A stretch of DNA of 64,000 nt, from contig NZ_WUCC01000001.1 in the NCBI RefSeq assembly GCF_009807095.1, positions 248,001 to 312,000 on the forward strand, in the 5' to 3' direction. Shown here one piece after another: positions 41,400-50,650 of this stretch (the first letter of the stretch is position 1; each line of letters begins with the position of its first letter). The translations under genes were made by a program, and so were the position numbers. This stretch comes from Rathayibacter sp. VKM Ac-2754. GTDB lineage: Bacteria > Actinomycetota > Actinomycetes > Actinomycetales > Microbacteriaceae. Below the pieces are notes generated by a model that did not search any database, was not told the origin of the DNA, and saw only the letters and a program-made list of their open reading frames with translations.

Positions 41400-42389
41400 G
41401 TGAGTGTGATCGCCGCCAACGCAGCCCAGCAGAAGGTCGCGGGCCGCTACTACCTCATCGAGCGGATCGGCTCCGGTGGGATGGGCTCCGTCTACCGCGC
41501 ACGCGATGAGACCGTGCAGCGCGACGTCGCCGTGAAGGTGTTCCGCGCCGAGGCCTCGAGCCCCGAGGACGTCGCGCGCCAGGAGCGCGAGGTGCGGATG
41601 CTGTCGTCGTTCGCGCACCCCGGGATCGTCAACCTCTTCGACGCGGGCCTGCACAACTTCGGCGGCGAGGTGCGCCGCTACGTCGTCATGGAGCTGGTCG
41701 CCGATCCGACCATGGAGCGCCGGCTCGAGGCGGGTCCGATGGCCGCCGACGAGGTCGGTGCGATCGGTGCGCAGCTCGCGGAGGCGCTCGCCTACCTGCA
41801 CGCGCGCGGCGTCGTGCACCGCGATGTGAAGCCCGCGAACATCCTCGTCAGCGACGTCGGATCCAGCGGCTACGAACACACGGCCAAGCTCACCGACTTC
41901 GGCGTCGCCCACTTCATGGACGGCTCGCGACTGACCAGCGACGGCATCGTGATCGGGACGGCCAGCTTCGTCAGCCCCGAGCAGGTCGCGGGCGAGCCGA
42001 TCAGCGGCGCGAGCGACGTGTTCTCGCTCGGGCTGGTGCTGCTGGAGGCGCTCACCGGCCACCGGGAGTACGAGGGCACGGTCCTCGAGGCGGCGATCGC
42101 GCGGCTGCACCGCAGCCCCTCCGTGCCCGACTCGCTGCCGACGGCGTGGCGCGAGCTGCTGACGGCGATGACGCAGCGCGACCCCGCGCAGCGCCCGACG
42201 GCCGAGCAGGTCGCGCAGCGTCTGCGGGGCGGTCTGGCCTCGGGGACGACGGCGCCGATGGCGCTGGCGCCGGTGTCGCTGACGCCGTCGTCGCGCGTGC
42301 GCCGCACGGTGATCATCGGCTCGAGCGTGGTCGGCGTCGGCGCCGTGGCCGCGCTGTCGTGGATGCTCGGAGTGCTCGCCGGGCGCTGA
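41400..42389 (+). CDS. serine/threonine protein kinase with C-terminal membrane helix, 329 aa
   Basis: Complete Hanks-type kinase: GSGGMGSVYRA loop, catalytic HRDVKPANIL (H140-D142-K144), DFG at D166, and activation segment GTASFVSPEQ. A Pro/Ala linker leads to one membrane helix in the last 27 residues, with almost nothing outside, so unlike PknB it has no PASTA sensor. GTG 41400 follows GAGG. It converges on the FHA and VWA genes across a repeat pair; FHA proteins are classic readers of such kinases. Confidence 0.93.
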   Translation: MSVIAANAAQQKVAGRYYLIERIGSGGMGSVYRARDETVQRDVAVKVFRAEASSPEDVARQEREVRMLSSFAHPGIVNLFDAGLHNFGGEVRRYVVMELVADPTMERRLEAGPMAADEVGAIGAQLAEALAYLHARGVVHRDVKPANILVSDVGSSGYEHTAKLTDFGVAHFMDGSRLTSDGIVIGTASFVSPEQVAGEPISGASDVFSLGLVLLEALTGHREYEGTVLEAAIARLHRSPSVPDSLPTAWRELLTAMTQRDPAQRPTAEQVAQRLRGGLASGTTAPMALAPVSLTPSSRVRRTVIIGSSVVGVGAVAALSWMLGVLAGR

Positions 42390-42472
42390 GCGCTGAGCGC
42401 TCTGCGGAGTGACAAGCCTCACTGATCGAGCACGTAGCTTGCGCGGCGGGTGCATCTGCTTGTGGCCCCTCC

Positions 42473-42605
42473 CTCGCTGATCGAGTAGCCCGCGCAGCGG
42501 GCGTATCGAGATCCACGTCCTTCAGAAGGCGAGGACAGAAGACGGATCTGCTGACGCTGGTGGGTCTCGATACGCCCCTGCGGGGCTACTCGACCAGCAT
42601 GCTGG
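42473..42605. repeat. hairpin-repeat cluster 3 (B-A pair)
   Basis: An inverted copy at 42473-42516 and a forward copy at 42562-42605 lie between the convergent kinase and FHA genes. A degraded third copy begins near 42421 (ACTGATCGAG). The pair could fold into one large structure and terminate both genes. Confidence 0.88.
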
Positions 42606-42629
42606 AGGGCGCGAGCGCCGACTTCTCCC

Positions 42630-43526
42630 TCAGACCTCGCCGGGGAGGGCGCGGCGGAGGACGATGCGCGTCCAAGCGCCGACGTAGAGGCGGTCGCCCT
42701 CGTCGACCTCGCGCCGCTGGCCGGCCGGGATCGGCGTCTGCGGGAGGCCGGTGCCGGCCTCGGCGAGGTAGGTGCCGTTCGCCGACTGGAGGTCCTCGAC
42801 CCACCAGCGCAGTCCGTCGGTCGTGAGCTGGCACTGCCGGCGCGAGACTCCGGAGTCGGTGCCGCAGTCGATCTGCGGCGAGATGCCGCGCGAGACGGAG
42901 GGGCGGCCCACGAGCAGGGAGCGCTCGCGCAGCACGACGGTCGTCGGCGGGCCGGGAGAGGGCATCGGATCCTCCGCGCGCTGCTCGGCGTACCAGTCGG
43001 GGTCGATCCAGAGCTCGGCGATCCAGGGATCAGCGCTCGACGGATCAGCAGCCTCGACGGGCACCGCCTCCGCGAGGACCTCGGTCGCCGGAGCGGGCGG
43101 CGCGGTGGCGACGGGAACGTCGAACCCGGCCTCCTCCTCCGGCACCAGCTCGGTCGGAGGAGCCGCCGACTCCGGAGCCGCCGCCGCGGGGACCTCGCCG
43201 AGGTGGGCCCCGGGGTCGCCGGCGGGCGAGGCGGAGCCGCCGACCTCGGCCGGCGAGCGCACCGCGCCCGACGAGGTGAACGGGTCGGCCTCGGGGAGGG
43301 AGCCGGTGGTGAAGTCGTAGCCGCAGTTCTCGCAGAACAGCGCGCCCGCCTCGTTCGGGTACGAGCAGTTCGGGCAGACCGCGGCCCCGGTGGGGATCGC
43401 CGTGGTCGGGGCGGCGGGGCTCGAGGCGGCCGGCGCGGGAGCCTGCGCGGCGGCGATCGGAGCACCGCAGACGTCGCAGTAGTCGCCGGAGCTCGACGTG
43501 TGCCCCTCGGGGCAGCGGAAGCTCAC
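42630..43526 (-). CDS. double zinc-ribbon plus FHA domain protein, 298 aa
   Basis: Two four-cysteine ribbons at the N-terminus (CPEGH...YCDVCG and CPNCSYP...FCENCG), an acidic/Pro/Ala linker of about 130 residues, then an FHA domain (about 205-290: GRPSVSRGISPQIDCG, SGVSRRQCQL, DLQSANGTYL) that should bind phosphothreonine. GTG 43526 overlaps the VWA stop (GTGA). It is likely a reader of the nearby kinase or of PknG; the PP2C encoded at 62-63 kb has the same kind of zinc-ribbon front end. Confidence 0.92.
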   Translation of the reverse strand: MSFRCPEGHTSSSGDYCDVCGAPIAAAQAPAPAASSPAAPTTAIPTGAAVCPNCSYPNEAGALFCENCGYDFTTGSLPEADPFTSSGAVRSPAEVGGSASPAGDPGAHLGEVPAAAAPESAAPPTELVPEEEAGFDVPVATAPPAPATEVLAEAVPVEAADPSSADPWIAELWIDPDWYAEQRAEDPMPSPGPPTTVVLRERSLLVGRPSVSRGISPQIDCGTDSGVSRRQCQLTTDGLRWWVEDLQSANGTYLAEAGTGLPQTPIPAGQRREVDEGDRLYVGAWTRIVLRRALPGEV

Positions 43527-44797
43527 TTGCGGACCCGCGTGGTCTTGGTCGACGCGGTGTCGAGCGCCATCTCGTCGAGCTTGGCGACGCCGCGCTTGAG
43601 ACGCACGGTGCCCTCGTTGGGGTTGTCGATCTCGACGACCTTGCGGAGCTTGGCGGTCGCCTCGTCGTTGCCGGTGACGGCGGCGAGCTGCACGGCGCGA
43701 CCCAGCTTGACGGTCGCGGTGGCGTCGTCGCCCGCGGCCTTCGCCGCGAGGCCGTCCTGGATCGCCGAGGCGAGCTCGGTCTGGCCGGTGTAGTGCGCGA
43801 CGGCAGGGTCGATGCGGGCGGTGAGCGCGGAGTCGTCGGTCCAGCGGGCCTTGACCAGGGCGGAGGCGACGACCTCGTCGCGCACGCTGAGCTGCACGCG
43901 CGCGGCGAGCTGCTCGGCGCCGACGGGCTTCGAGGCGACGCGGACGGCCACGTGGTACTCCCGCGACTCGTCTCCCCAGGCGCCGGTGGGGTACGAGCCG
44001 GTCAGCGGATTGACGGACGTGCGGCGGGAGCTCAGGTCCTCGAGGGTGGGCGCGACCTGGCGGACGAAGAGGAGCTGGGCGCCCTGCGGCGTCCAGACGC
44101 GCAGCTCGCCGTTCGCGACTCCGCGGCCCATCGACGCCTGCATCAGCTGCTCGAAGTCGGCGGCCATGTCGGCGGGGTTCGCGATGAGACCGACGGTGCC
44201 CAGCAGCGCGCTCGCGATGGTGCGCGCCTCCTCGACGACCCAGCGCGAGCCGACTCCGCGGACGTCGCACTGGAAGACACCGCCCGCCGCGCGGATCGCG
44301 GCGTCGAGCTGCATCCGCGACTCGTGCTCGTTCTTGCCGTCGGTGAGCAGGATCGCGTGGCGCTGCGACGCCTCCGGGACGCTCGAGAAGAGCTGGCGGG
44401 CGAGCGTGAGCCACGTGCCCATCGCGGTGCCGCCATCGGCCTGGAGGTAGCCGATCGCCTCCTTCGCCGCGGCGCGCGCGCCCGGCTCCATCCGCACCAT
44501 CGGCACGGAGGCGTTGGGGTACGGGAACGCGCGGTCGGCGCGTTCGGAGCCCGCGACGACCGCGAAGAACGTGCCGTCGAGGATCTGATCGACCGCGACG
44601 GCGGCCGCGCGCTTCGCGGCGGTCATGTTCTCGCCGGTCATCGACCCGGAGCAGTCGACGATGATGATCTCGGCCGCCGCACCGTCGCTGCCGGCCACGC
44701 CGGTGCCCGACGCGGTCACCGTCACGATCGCGTGCACATCCGTGGCGCCGTCCGAGAGGAACTCGTTCTGAAAGACACTCGCGCTGAACTCCGCCAT
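43523..44797 (-). CDS. VWA-domain protein, 424 aa
   Basis: Von Willebrand factor A fold with MIDAS motif DCSGS (about 47-51: IIIVDCSGSMTGENM) and DGKNEHES (second metal loop), followed by a beta-rich region and a helical tail. No signal peptide or membrane helix. In actinobacteria such proteins are commonly encoded with FHA, PP2C and PknG genes. ATG 44797 lies 6 nt after TAGGCT, so it is leaderless, and head to head with the GH114-like gene at 12 nt between starts. Confidence 0.92.
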   Translation of the reverse strand: MAEFSASVFQNEFLSDGATDVHAIVTVTASGTGVAGSDGAAAEIIIVDCSGSMTGENMTAAKRAAAVAVDQILDGTFFAVVAGSERADRAFPYPNASVPMVRMEPGARAAAKEAIGYLQADGGTAMGTWLTLARQLFSSVPEASQRHAILLTDGKNEHESRMQLDAAIRAAGGVFQCDVRGVGSRWVVEEARTIASALLGTVGLIANPADMAADFEQLMQASMGRGVANGELRVWTPQGAQLLFVRQVAPTLEDLSSRRTSVNPLTGSYPTGAWGDESREYHVAVRVASKPVGAEQLAARVQLSVRDEVVASALVKARWTDDSALTARIDPAVAHYTGQTELASAIQDGLAAKAAGDDATATVKLGRAVQLAAVTGNDEATAKLRKVVEIDNPNEGTVRLKRGVAKLDEMALDTASTKTTRVRK

Positions 44798-44803
44798 TCG
44801 CTC

Positions 44804-44809
44804 AGCCTA
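44804..44809 (-). promoter_or_regulatory. -10 box TAGGCT of the VWA-FHA operon
   Basis: TAGGCT on the minus strand is followed by 6 nt and ATG 44797; it lies directly at the putative start of the opposite gene. Confidence 0.5.
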
Positions 44810-45592
44810 TTGTGCGGGCTGACCGTCGTGGCCCTCCTCGCCGGATGCGCAGCAAGCCCGGCACCGCCTCCCGCGGGCGCTCGCTTCGACTACCAGCTGG
44901 GCGGCGGCTACCCGCCGACCGAGGGCGTCGATCTCGTGGTGCGCGATCGCTCCGACGAGCCCGCACCGGGCGCGTACTCGGTCTGCTACGTGAACGCGTT
45001 CCAGACGCAGCCCGGCGAGGAGGCGCAGTGGACGGGCGAGCGGGCCGAGCTGCTGCTGCGCGACGGGGCGGGCGCGCCGGTCGTCGATCCGGACTGGCCC
45101 GACGAGACCCTCCTCGACGTGTCGACCGCGGCGAAGCGCGACGCCCTGCTCGCGATCGTGGGCGGCTGGATCGAGGGCTGCGCCGCGAGCGGCTTCGACG
45201 CGGTCGAGGCCGACAACCTCGACTCCGCGACCCGCTCCGACGGCCTGCTGAGCGACGAGCAGACCGGCGCCTTCGCCGAGGCGCTCGTCGAGGCGGCGCA
45301 CGACGCCGGTCTCGCGATCGGCCAGAAGAACGCCTCGGAGCGGGTGGAGGAGATGCGCGGGCTCGGCTTCGACTTCGCGATCACCGAGGAGTGCGAGGTG
45401 TTCGAGGAGTGCGACGCGTACACCGACGTCTACGGCGAGCGCGTCTACGAGGTCGAGTACACCGACGAGCCCGGCGCGGAGGCGGTGTTCGACCGCGCCT
45501 GCTCGCTCCGCGGCGACCGGATCGGCGTGCTGCAGCGCGACCGCGACCTGCTCACCCCCGGCGACCCCGGCTTCGCCTCGGAGGGCTGCTGA
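44810..45592 (+). CDS. GH114-like (endo-alpha-1,4-polygalactosaminidase family) lipoprotein, 260 aa
   Basis: A short lipoprotein signal ends VVALLAGC; the mature protein has the GH114 strings FDYQLGGGYPP, SVCYVNAFQTQPGE, WPDETLLDVS, GFDAVEADNLDS and GLAIGQKN. Family members are TIM-barrel hydrolases linked to galactosaminogalactan or spore-coat polysaccharide. Start is uncertain: TTG 44810 gives a minimal signal peptide, GTG 44828 would be too short. A start further upstream would overlap the divergent VWA gene. Stop is 4 nt from the convergent amidase stop. Confidence 0.72.
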   Translation: MCGLTVVALLAGCAASPAPPPAGARFDYQLGGGYPPTEGVDLVVRDRSDEPAPGAYSVCYVNAFQTQPGEEAQWTGERAELLLRDGAGAPVVDPDWPDETLLDVSTAAKRDALLAIVGGWIEGCAASGFDAVEADNLDSATRSDGLLSDEQTGAFAEALVEAAHDAGLAIGQKNASERVEEMRGLGFDFAITEECEVFEECDAYTDVYGERVYEVEYTDEPGAEAVFDRACSLRGDRIGVLQRDRDLLTPGDPGFASEGC

Positions 45593-45596
45593 CCGC

Positions 45597-47003
45597 TCAG
45601 CCCGCCGGGAAGGCCTGCACCGCCGACGCCGGGCGCGCCGCCTCCCACCACGCCGCCTGGCGCAGGACCTCGAGGTCGGCGAAGCGGCGGCCCGAGATCT
45701 GCAGCGCGATGGCGCGGCCGTCGGAGGTGGTGCCCGCGTTGATGCTCGCGGCCGGCTGGCCCGACATATTGTAGGGCAGGGTGAAGGCGATGTGCGCCAT
45801 GCCGCGGTCCTCGTGACCCCACGGCATCGGCCACTCAGCGGGGAACGCCGCGACCGGGGCGACAGGCGAGAGCACGGCGTCGAAGGGCAGGGTCGCCTCG
45901 ACGGTGCGGCGGCGCAGCTCGCTGATCGCCTCCGTGGCCTCGAGCACGCGGCGTCCCGAGACGTCGGCTCCGCCGTGCACCCAGGTGGTGATGAAGGGCA
46001 GGGCGCGCGCCTTCGCCTCGGTCGGCAGCTCGTAGTAGGTGCGCCAGAAGCGCACGCGCCAGAAGAGGTCGACCTGCTCGAGCACGCCGTCGTCGATGAA
46101 GGCGGGCAGCTCGACGACCTCGGCGCCCGCGTCCGACCAGGCGTCGGCCGCGGCGAGGACGGCGGCGCGGATCTCGGGGTCGACCGGCATGCCGGCTCCG
46201 GGGTCCACGTGCACGGCGACACGGCGGCCGCGCACGTCGAGGTCGAGGTCGTTCCAGTCGATGGTCTCGGGCGGCAGCGAGGTGTAGTCGCGGGCATCGG
46301 GGCGCGAGAGCACCGACATGCCGAGGGCGACATCCGCGACCGACTGCGCGAGGGGTCCGGCGGCGCGGCCCTGGTAGGGGTTGTCGAGCGGGATGCGCCC
46401 GTCGCTCGGCTTGAGCGTGGCGAGGCCGAGCCAGGCGGCGGGCAGGCGGACGGAGCCGCCGATGTCGGTGCCGACGTGGAAGGTGCCGAAACCGGCGGCC
46501 GCGGCGGCGCCCGCTCCCGACGACGAGCCGCCGACGGTGAGGGCGGGGTCGATCGGGCTGCGGGTGATGCCGTGCGCGCTCGAGACACCGGAGGAGAGCA
46601 TCCCCCAGTCGGGCATCGTGGTCGAGCCGAGGATGACGGCCCCGGCCTCGTTCAGGCGGGCGACGGCGGGAGAGTCGTGGGTCGGCACGGTCGCCGCGGC
46701 GGCGGCGGTCCCGGCGCGCGCGGGGAGGCCGGCGCGGTAGAGGTTCTCCTTGACGGTCACGGGCACGCCGTCGACCGGTCCGCGCTGCTCGCCGGAGCGC
46801 CAGCGCTGCTCGCTCGCCCGGGCCGCGGCGAGCGCGAGCGCGGGGTCGAGGTCGCTGAACGCGTTGATCGCGGGGTTCCGCACCGCGATGTCGGCGAGGA
46901 TCTCCTCCGTCACCTCGACCGGCGAGAGCTCGCCGGACTCGTAGCCGGCAGCGAGACGGGCGCCGTCGAAACGGGACGGAGCAGTGCGGGTGGCGGGGGT
47001 CAT
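45597..47003 (-). CDS. amidase-signature family amidase, 468 aa
   Basis: Catalytic Ser-cisSer-Lys triad: Lys85 in VTVKENL, cis-serine in VGGSSSGAGAAAAAG (about 160) and nucleophile Ser184 in TDIGGSVRLP. Such enzymes hydrolyse amides to acids and ammonia in the cytoplasm. ATG 47003 overlaps the ABC ATPase stop (ATGA), making it the last gene of the five-gene peptide/amide import operon, so the imported compound is probably an amide or N-acyl peptide. A GatA role is unlikely since GatB/C are absent. Confidence 0.93.
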   Translation of the reverse strand: MTPATRTAPSRFDGARLAAGYESGELSPVEVTEEILADIAVRNPAINAFSDLDPALALAAARASEQRWRSGEQRGPVDGVPVTVKENLYRAGLPARAGTAAAAATVPTHDSPAVARLNEAGAVILGSTTMPDWGMLSSGVSSAHGITRSPIDPALTVGGSSSGAGAAAAAGFGTFHVGTDIGGSVRLPAAWLGLATLKPSDGRIPLDNPYQGRAAGPLAQSVADVALGMSVLSRPDARDYTSLPPETIDWNDLDLDVRGRRVAVHVDPGAGMPVDPEIRAAVLAAADAWSDAGAEVVELPAFIDDGVLEQVDLFWRVRFWRTYYELPTEAKARALPFITTWVHGGADVSGRRVLEATEAISELRRRTVEATLPFDAVLSPVAPVAAFPAEWPMPWGHEDRGMAHIAFTLPYNMSGQPAASINAGTTSDGRAIALQISGRRFADLEVLRQAAWWEAARPASAVQAFPAG

Positions 47004-48733
47004 CGGATCTCCTGGCGGTGGCGGATCGAGGGGGTCGCGGCGATCAGGGCGCGGGTGTAGTCGTCGGCCGGGTTCTCGTAGATGGCGCGGGTGGCGCCCT
47101 GCTCGACGATCTCGCCCTGGCGCATGACGGCGACGCGGTCGCAGAGGTAGCGGACGACGCCGAGGTCGTGCGAGACGAAGATCAGGGTGAGCCGGTACTC
47201 CTCGACGAGGTCGGCGAGCAGGTTGAGCACCTGCGCGCGCACCGAGACGTCGAGCGCACTGACGGGCTCGTCGGCGACGAGGATCTTCGGGCGGCAGACC
47301 AGGGCGCGTGCGATCGAGATCCGCTGGCGCTGCCCGCCCGAGAACTGGTGGGGGTAGCGGTCGACCGAGTCGGCGGGCAGCCCGACCGCGGCGATCATCT
47401 CGGCGACGCGGGAGGCGCGCTCGGCCCTGCCGACCGCCTCCCCCGTGTTCACGGCGTTCAGCAGCGGCTCGGCGATGATGTCGCCGACGCGCATCCGCGG
47501 GTCGAGCGAGGCCATCGGGTCCTGGAACACGATCTGGAGGCTGCGGCGCACCTCGGCGAGGTCGGCCTTCTTGTGGGTGCTCAGGTCGCGGCCGACCACC
47601 TCGAGCGCTCCGGCGGTCGGGGTGTCGAGCCCCGAGAGCAGGCGGAGGAGGGTCGACTTGCCCGATCCCGACTCCCCCACGATCCCGAAACGGTCGCCGG
47701 CGCGGATCTCGAAGTCGAGGCCGCGGAGGGCGTGCACCTTCTGCGACGCGGCGAACAGGGAGGAGCGGCCGCGGTCGTAGGTCTTGGTGAGTCCGGAGGC
47801 GCGCACCACGGCGGGTGCCGCGGGGGCGGCCTCGCGCTCGGCCCGGCCCGCGTCCATCCGGTCGACCGAGATCCCGGGGGTGTACCCCTCCGAGGTCGCG
47901 ACGGTGAAGAGGCGGCCGGCGGAGTCGGTGGCGTCGAGGTCGGAGGCGGCCAGCAGACCGCGCGTGTAGGGGTGCTCCGGCCGGGTGAAGACCCGGTCGA
48001 TCGGGCCCTCCTCGACGACGACGCCGGCGTTCATCACGAGCACGCGGTCGCAGGTCTCGCCGACGACGGCGAGATCGTGGGTGATGAAGAGGAGCCCGGT
48101 GCCGCGCTCGGACACCGTGCGCAGCACCAGATCGAGGACCTGCTTCTGCACGGTGACGTCGAGCGCGGTCGTCGGCTCGTCGGCGACGAGCAGCGCGGGG
48201 TCGTTCGCCAGGGCGATGGCGAGCACGACGCGCTGCCGCTGACCGCCCGAGAGCTGGTGCGGGTAGGCGCGCGCCGCCTCCTCGGGAGACGGGAGCCCGA
48301 CATCGGCGAGCAGCTCGACCGCCCGGCGGCGGGCCGCGCGGCGATCGGGCTGGGTGCGGTGGATCTCCATCACCTCGGCGATCTGGCGGCCGACCCGCAT
48401 CAGCGGGTTGAGCGCGGTCATCGGCTCCTGGAACACCATCGCCATCGACGAGCCGCGCAGGCGTGCGGCGGCCCGCTCGCCCAGGCTCACGATGTCGGTG
48501 TCGGCCCCGCCGACGCGCACGCGGCCGGTCGCGGTGACCGTGTCGGGGAGCAGCCCCATCACGGCGAGCGAGGTGAGCGACTTGCCCGAGCCCGACTCGC
48601 CGATCAGGCCGACGCGCTCGCCTGCACCGATGCGGAAGGTCAGGTCGTCGACGAGGAGGCGCTCACCGGCGTGCACCGAGAGGCCGGCGACGTCGAGGGC
48701 GAAGGGACGGGGATCGGTGGGCACAGCGGGCAT
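47000..48733 (-). CDS. dipeptide/oligopeptide ABC transporter ATPase, DppD-DppF fusion, 577 aa
   Basis: Two full ATPase domains in one chain: Walker A GESGSGKS at about 44 and 352, signatures LSGGQRQR and FSGGQRQR, Walker B LLVADEPTTALD and ILVADEPVSALD. The oligopeptide-type C-terminal strings RPEHPYTRGLLAA and NPADDYTRALIAA follow each. ATG 48733 overlaps the permease stop (TGATG). It energises the two permeases encoded upstream. Fused ATPases of this type are common in actinobacteria. Confidence 0.94.
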   Translation of the reverse strand: MPAVPTDPRPFALDVAGLSVHAGERLLVDDLTFRIGAGERVGLIGESGSGKSLTSLAVMGLLPDTVTATGRVRVGGADTDIVSLGERAAARLRGSSMAMVFQEPMTALNPLMRVGRQIAEVMEIHRTQPDRRAARRRAVELLADVGLPSPEEAARAYPHQLSGGQRQRVVLAIALANDPALLVADEPTTALDVTVQKQVLDLVLRTVSERGTGLLFITHDLAVVGETCDRVLVMNAGVVVEEGPIDRVFTRPEHPYTRGLLAASDLDATDSAGRLFTVATSEGYTPGISVDRMDAGRAEREAAPAAPAVVRASGLTKTYDRGRSSLFAASQKVHALRGLDFEIRAGDRFGIVGESGSGKSTLLRLLSGLDTPTAGALEVVGRDLSTHKKADLAEVRRSLQIVFQDPMASLDPRMRVGDIIAEPLLNAVNTGEAVGRAERASRVAEMIAAVGLPADSVDRYPHQFSGGQRQRISIARALVCRPKILVADEPVSALDVSVRAQVLNLLADLVEEYRLTLIFVSHDLGVVRYLCDRVAVMRQGEIVEQGATRAIYENPADDYTRALIAATPSIRHRQEIR

Positions 48734-49644
48734 CAGCGGTTCCTCATCTTCGGGTCGAAGCGGTCGCGCAGACCGTCGCCGAGCAGGTTGAAGCCGAGGA
48801 CCGCCAGCGCGATCGCCAGGCCGGGCACGACGGCCAGGTAGTCGTAGGCGCCGAGGAACTGCTGCGAGTCCTGCAGCATGCGACCCCACGAGGGGGTGGG
48901 CGGCTTGGTGCCCAGCCCCAGGAACGACAGCCCCGCCTCCGCCAGCACCGCGATGCCGAAGTTGACCGAGCACTGCACGACGAGGATGCCGGCGATGTTG
49001 GGCAGCACGTGCCGGATCGCGATCGCGGAGCCGGAGCGGTTGGCGGCCCTGGCGGCGAACACGTAGTCGGTGCTCATCACCTGCAGGGTGCCGGCGCGGG
49101 CGACCCGGGCGAAGGCCGGAGCCGCTCCGATGCCGAGCGCGACCATCGCGGTGGTGGTGTCGGCGCCGAAGACCGCGCCGAAGACGATCGCGAGCAGGAG
49201 GCCGGGGAACGCCATCACGACGTCGCTGCCGCCCATGATCAGGGCGCCGGTCTTCTTGGGGCGCATGCCCGCGAGGATCCCGAGCGGGACTCCGATGACC
49301 GCGGCGATGGCGACCGCCACGGTGCCCACCAGCAGAGTGATCTGCGCGCCGACCATGATCTGCGAGAGCACGTCGCGCCCGTAGCGGTCGGTGCCGAACG
49401 GATGCGCGGCGCTCGGGAACAGCAGGCGGTCGGCGGCGACCGAGCGCTCGGGGTCGTACGGCGTCCAGACGAGCGAGACCAGGGCGGTGACGAGCACCAG
49501 GAGGATCAGCGCGGCGCCGATCCAGAGCTGGGCGTCGGCTCCGGGCCGGAACCGGCGGAACCGGCCGGGGACCTGCGTGATCAGCCGGGTGCGCGGGGGC
49601 ACCGGACGGCCGGGCTCGGTGCCCGGCGGGAGCGTGGCGGTCAT
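48733..49644 (-). CDS. peptide ABC transporter permease, DppC type, 303 aa
   Basis: N-terminal helix, a periplasmic loop with HPFGTDRYGRDVLSQIM (the DppC/OppC mark), five more helices and the EAA loop near RAANRSGSAIAIRHVLPN. ATG 49644 overlaps the DppB stop (ATGA). Confidence 0.93.
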   Translation of the reverse strand: MTATLPPGTEPGRPVPPRTRLITQVPGRFRRFRPGADAQLWIGAALILLVLVTALVSLVWTPYDPERSVAADRLLFPSAAHPFGTDRYGRDVLSQIMVGAQITLLVGTVAVAIAAVIGVPLGILAGMRPKKTGALIMGGSDVVMAFPGLLLAIVFGAVFGADTTTAMVALGIGAAPAFARVARAGTLQVMSTDYVFAARAANRSGSAIAIRHVLPNIAGILVVQCSVNFGIAVLAEAGLSFLGLGTKPPTPSWGRMLQDSQQFLGAYDYLAVVPGLAIALAVLGFNLLGDGLRDRFDPKMRNR

Positions 49645-50582
49645 GAGGCCCTCCGGAGTCGGGGATCGAGGAGCGTGAAGGCGAGGTCGACCAGGAAGTT
49701 GATCGCGACGATCGCGACCACGAGCACGGCGACGACCGCCTGCACGGCGAGCAGATCGCGGTTGCCGACCGAGTCGACGAGGTAGCTGCCGAGCCCGGGG
49801 ATGCTGAAGACGCGCTCGATCACGACGGCGCCGATGAAGAGGCCGGCGAGCTGCACGCCGACGATCGTCAGCACCGGGATCCCGGCGTTGCGCAGCCCGT
49901 GACGGACGAGCGCGCCACCGGCGGTGAGCCCCTTCGAGCGGGCGGTGCGGAGGAAGTCCTCGCGCATGATCTCGAGGACGGCCGAGCGGACGTACCGCGT
50001 CAGGATCGACGCCTGCACCGAGCCGAGCGCGATCGCGGGCAGGGCGATGTGCGAGAGGAACGCCGGGTCGGACGGCGGCACCCACCCGCCGGAGGGGAAC
50101 CAGCCGAGCCCGATCGCGAAGAACGCGATCAGCAGCACCCCGACGAGGAAGTTGGGGACGGCGACGCCGATCTGCGAGACACCAGAGATGACGACTCCCG
50201 ACGCGTGCCGCTGCCGCATGGCCGCGAGAGTGCCGAGCGGGATCGCGACGACCAGCGCGATCAGCATCGCGACGACCACCAGGATCAGCGTCACCTGGAA
50301 GCGGTCGGACACGATCGGCGAGATCGCCTGGCCCGTGACGGCGGAGGTGCCGAGGTCACCGCGGAGGAGCCCCGCCAGCCAGTCGAGGTACTGCACGACC
50401 AGCGGGGCGTCCGTGCCGTTCGCGGCCCGCCAGGCGTCGAGCTGCTCCGGAGTGGCCTCGATCCCGAGGGCCACCGTCGCGGCGTCGCCCGGCATCACGC
50501 GCAGGAGGAGGAACACGACGATCGTCGAGATGAGCACGGTCGCGAGGAAGTTGCCGACGAGTGCGAGCATCCGCAGCGCCAT
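49641..50582 (-). CDS. peptide ABC transporter permease, DppB type, 313 aa
   Basis: N-terminal helix with FLLLRVMPGDAA, then five helices and the EAA loop TARSKGLTAGGALVRHGLRN, ending in VDLAFTLLDPRLR. ATG 50582 follows a strong AAAGGAGG site, 68 nt after the binding-protein stop. Confidence 0.93.
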   Translation of the reverse strand: MALRMLALVGNFLATVLISTIVVFLLLRVMPGDAATVALGIEATPEQLDAWRAANGTDAPLVVQYLDWLAGLLRGDLGTSAVTGQAISPIVSDRFQVTLILVVVAMLIALVVAIPLGTLAAMRQRHASGVVISGVSQIGVAVPNFLVGVLLIAFFAIGLGWFPSGGWVPPSDPAFLSHIALPAIALGSVQASILTRYVRSAVLEIMREDFLRTARSKGLTAGGALVRHGLRNAGIPVLTIVGVQLAGLFIGAVVIERVFSIPGLGSYLVDSVGNRDLLAVQAVVAVLVVAIVAINFLVDLAFTLLDPRLRRAS

Positions 50583-50650
50583 GGTCGCCTCCTTTCAGTG
50601 GGGTCGGGACGGGTGGGGCGGCGGCGCCTCTCGGCACCGCCGCCGGGTGG

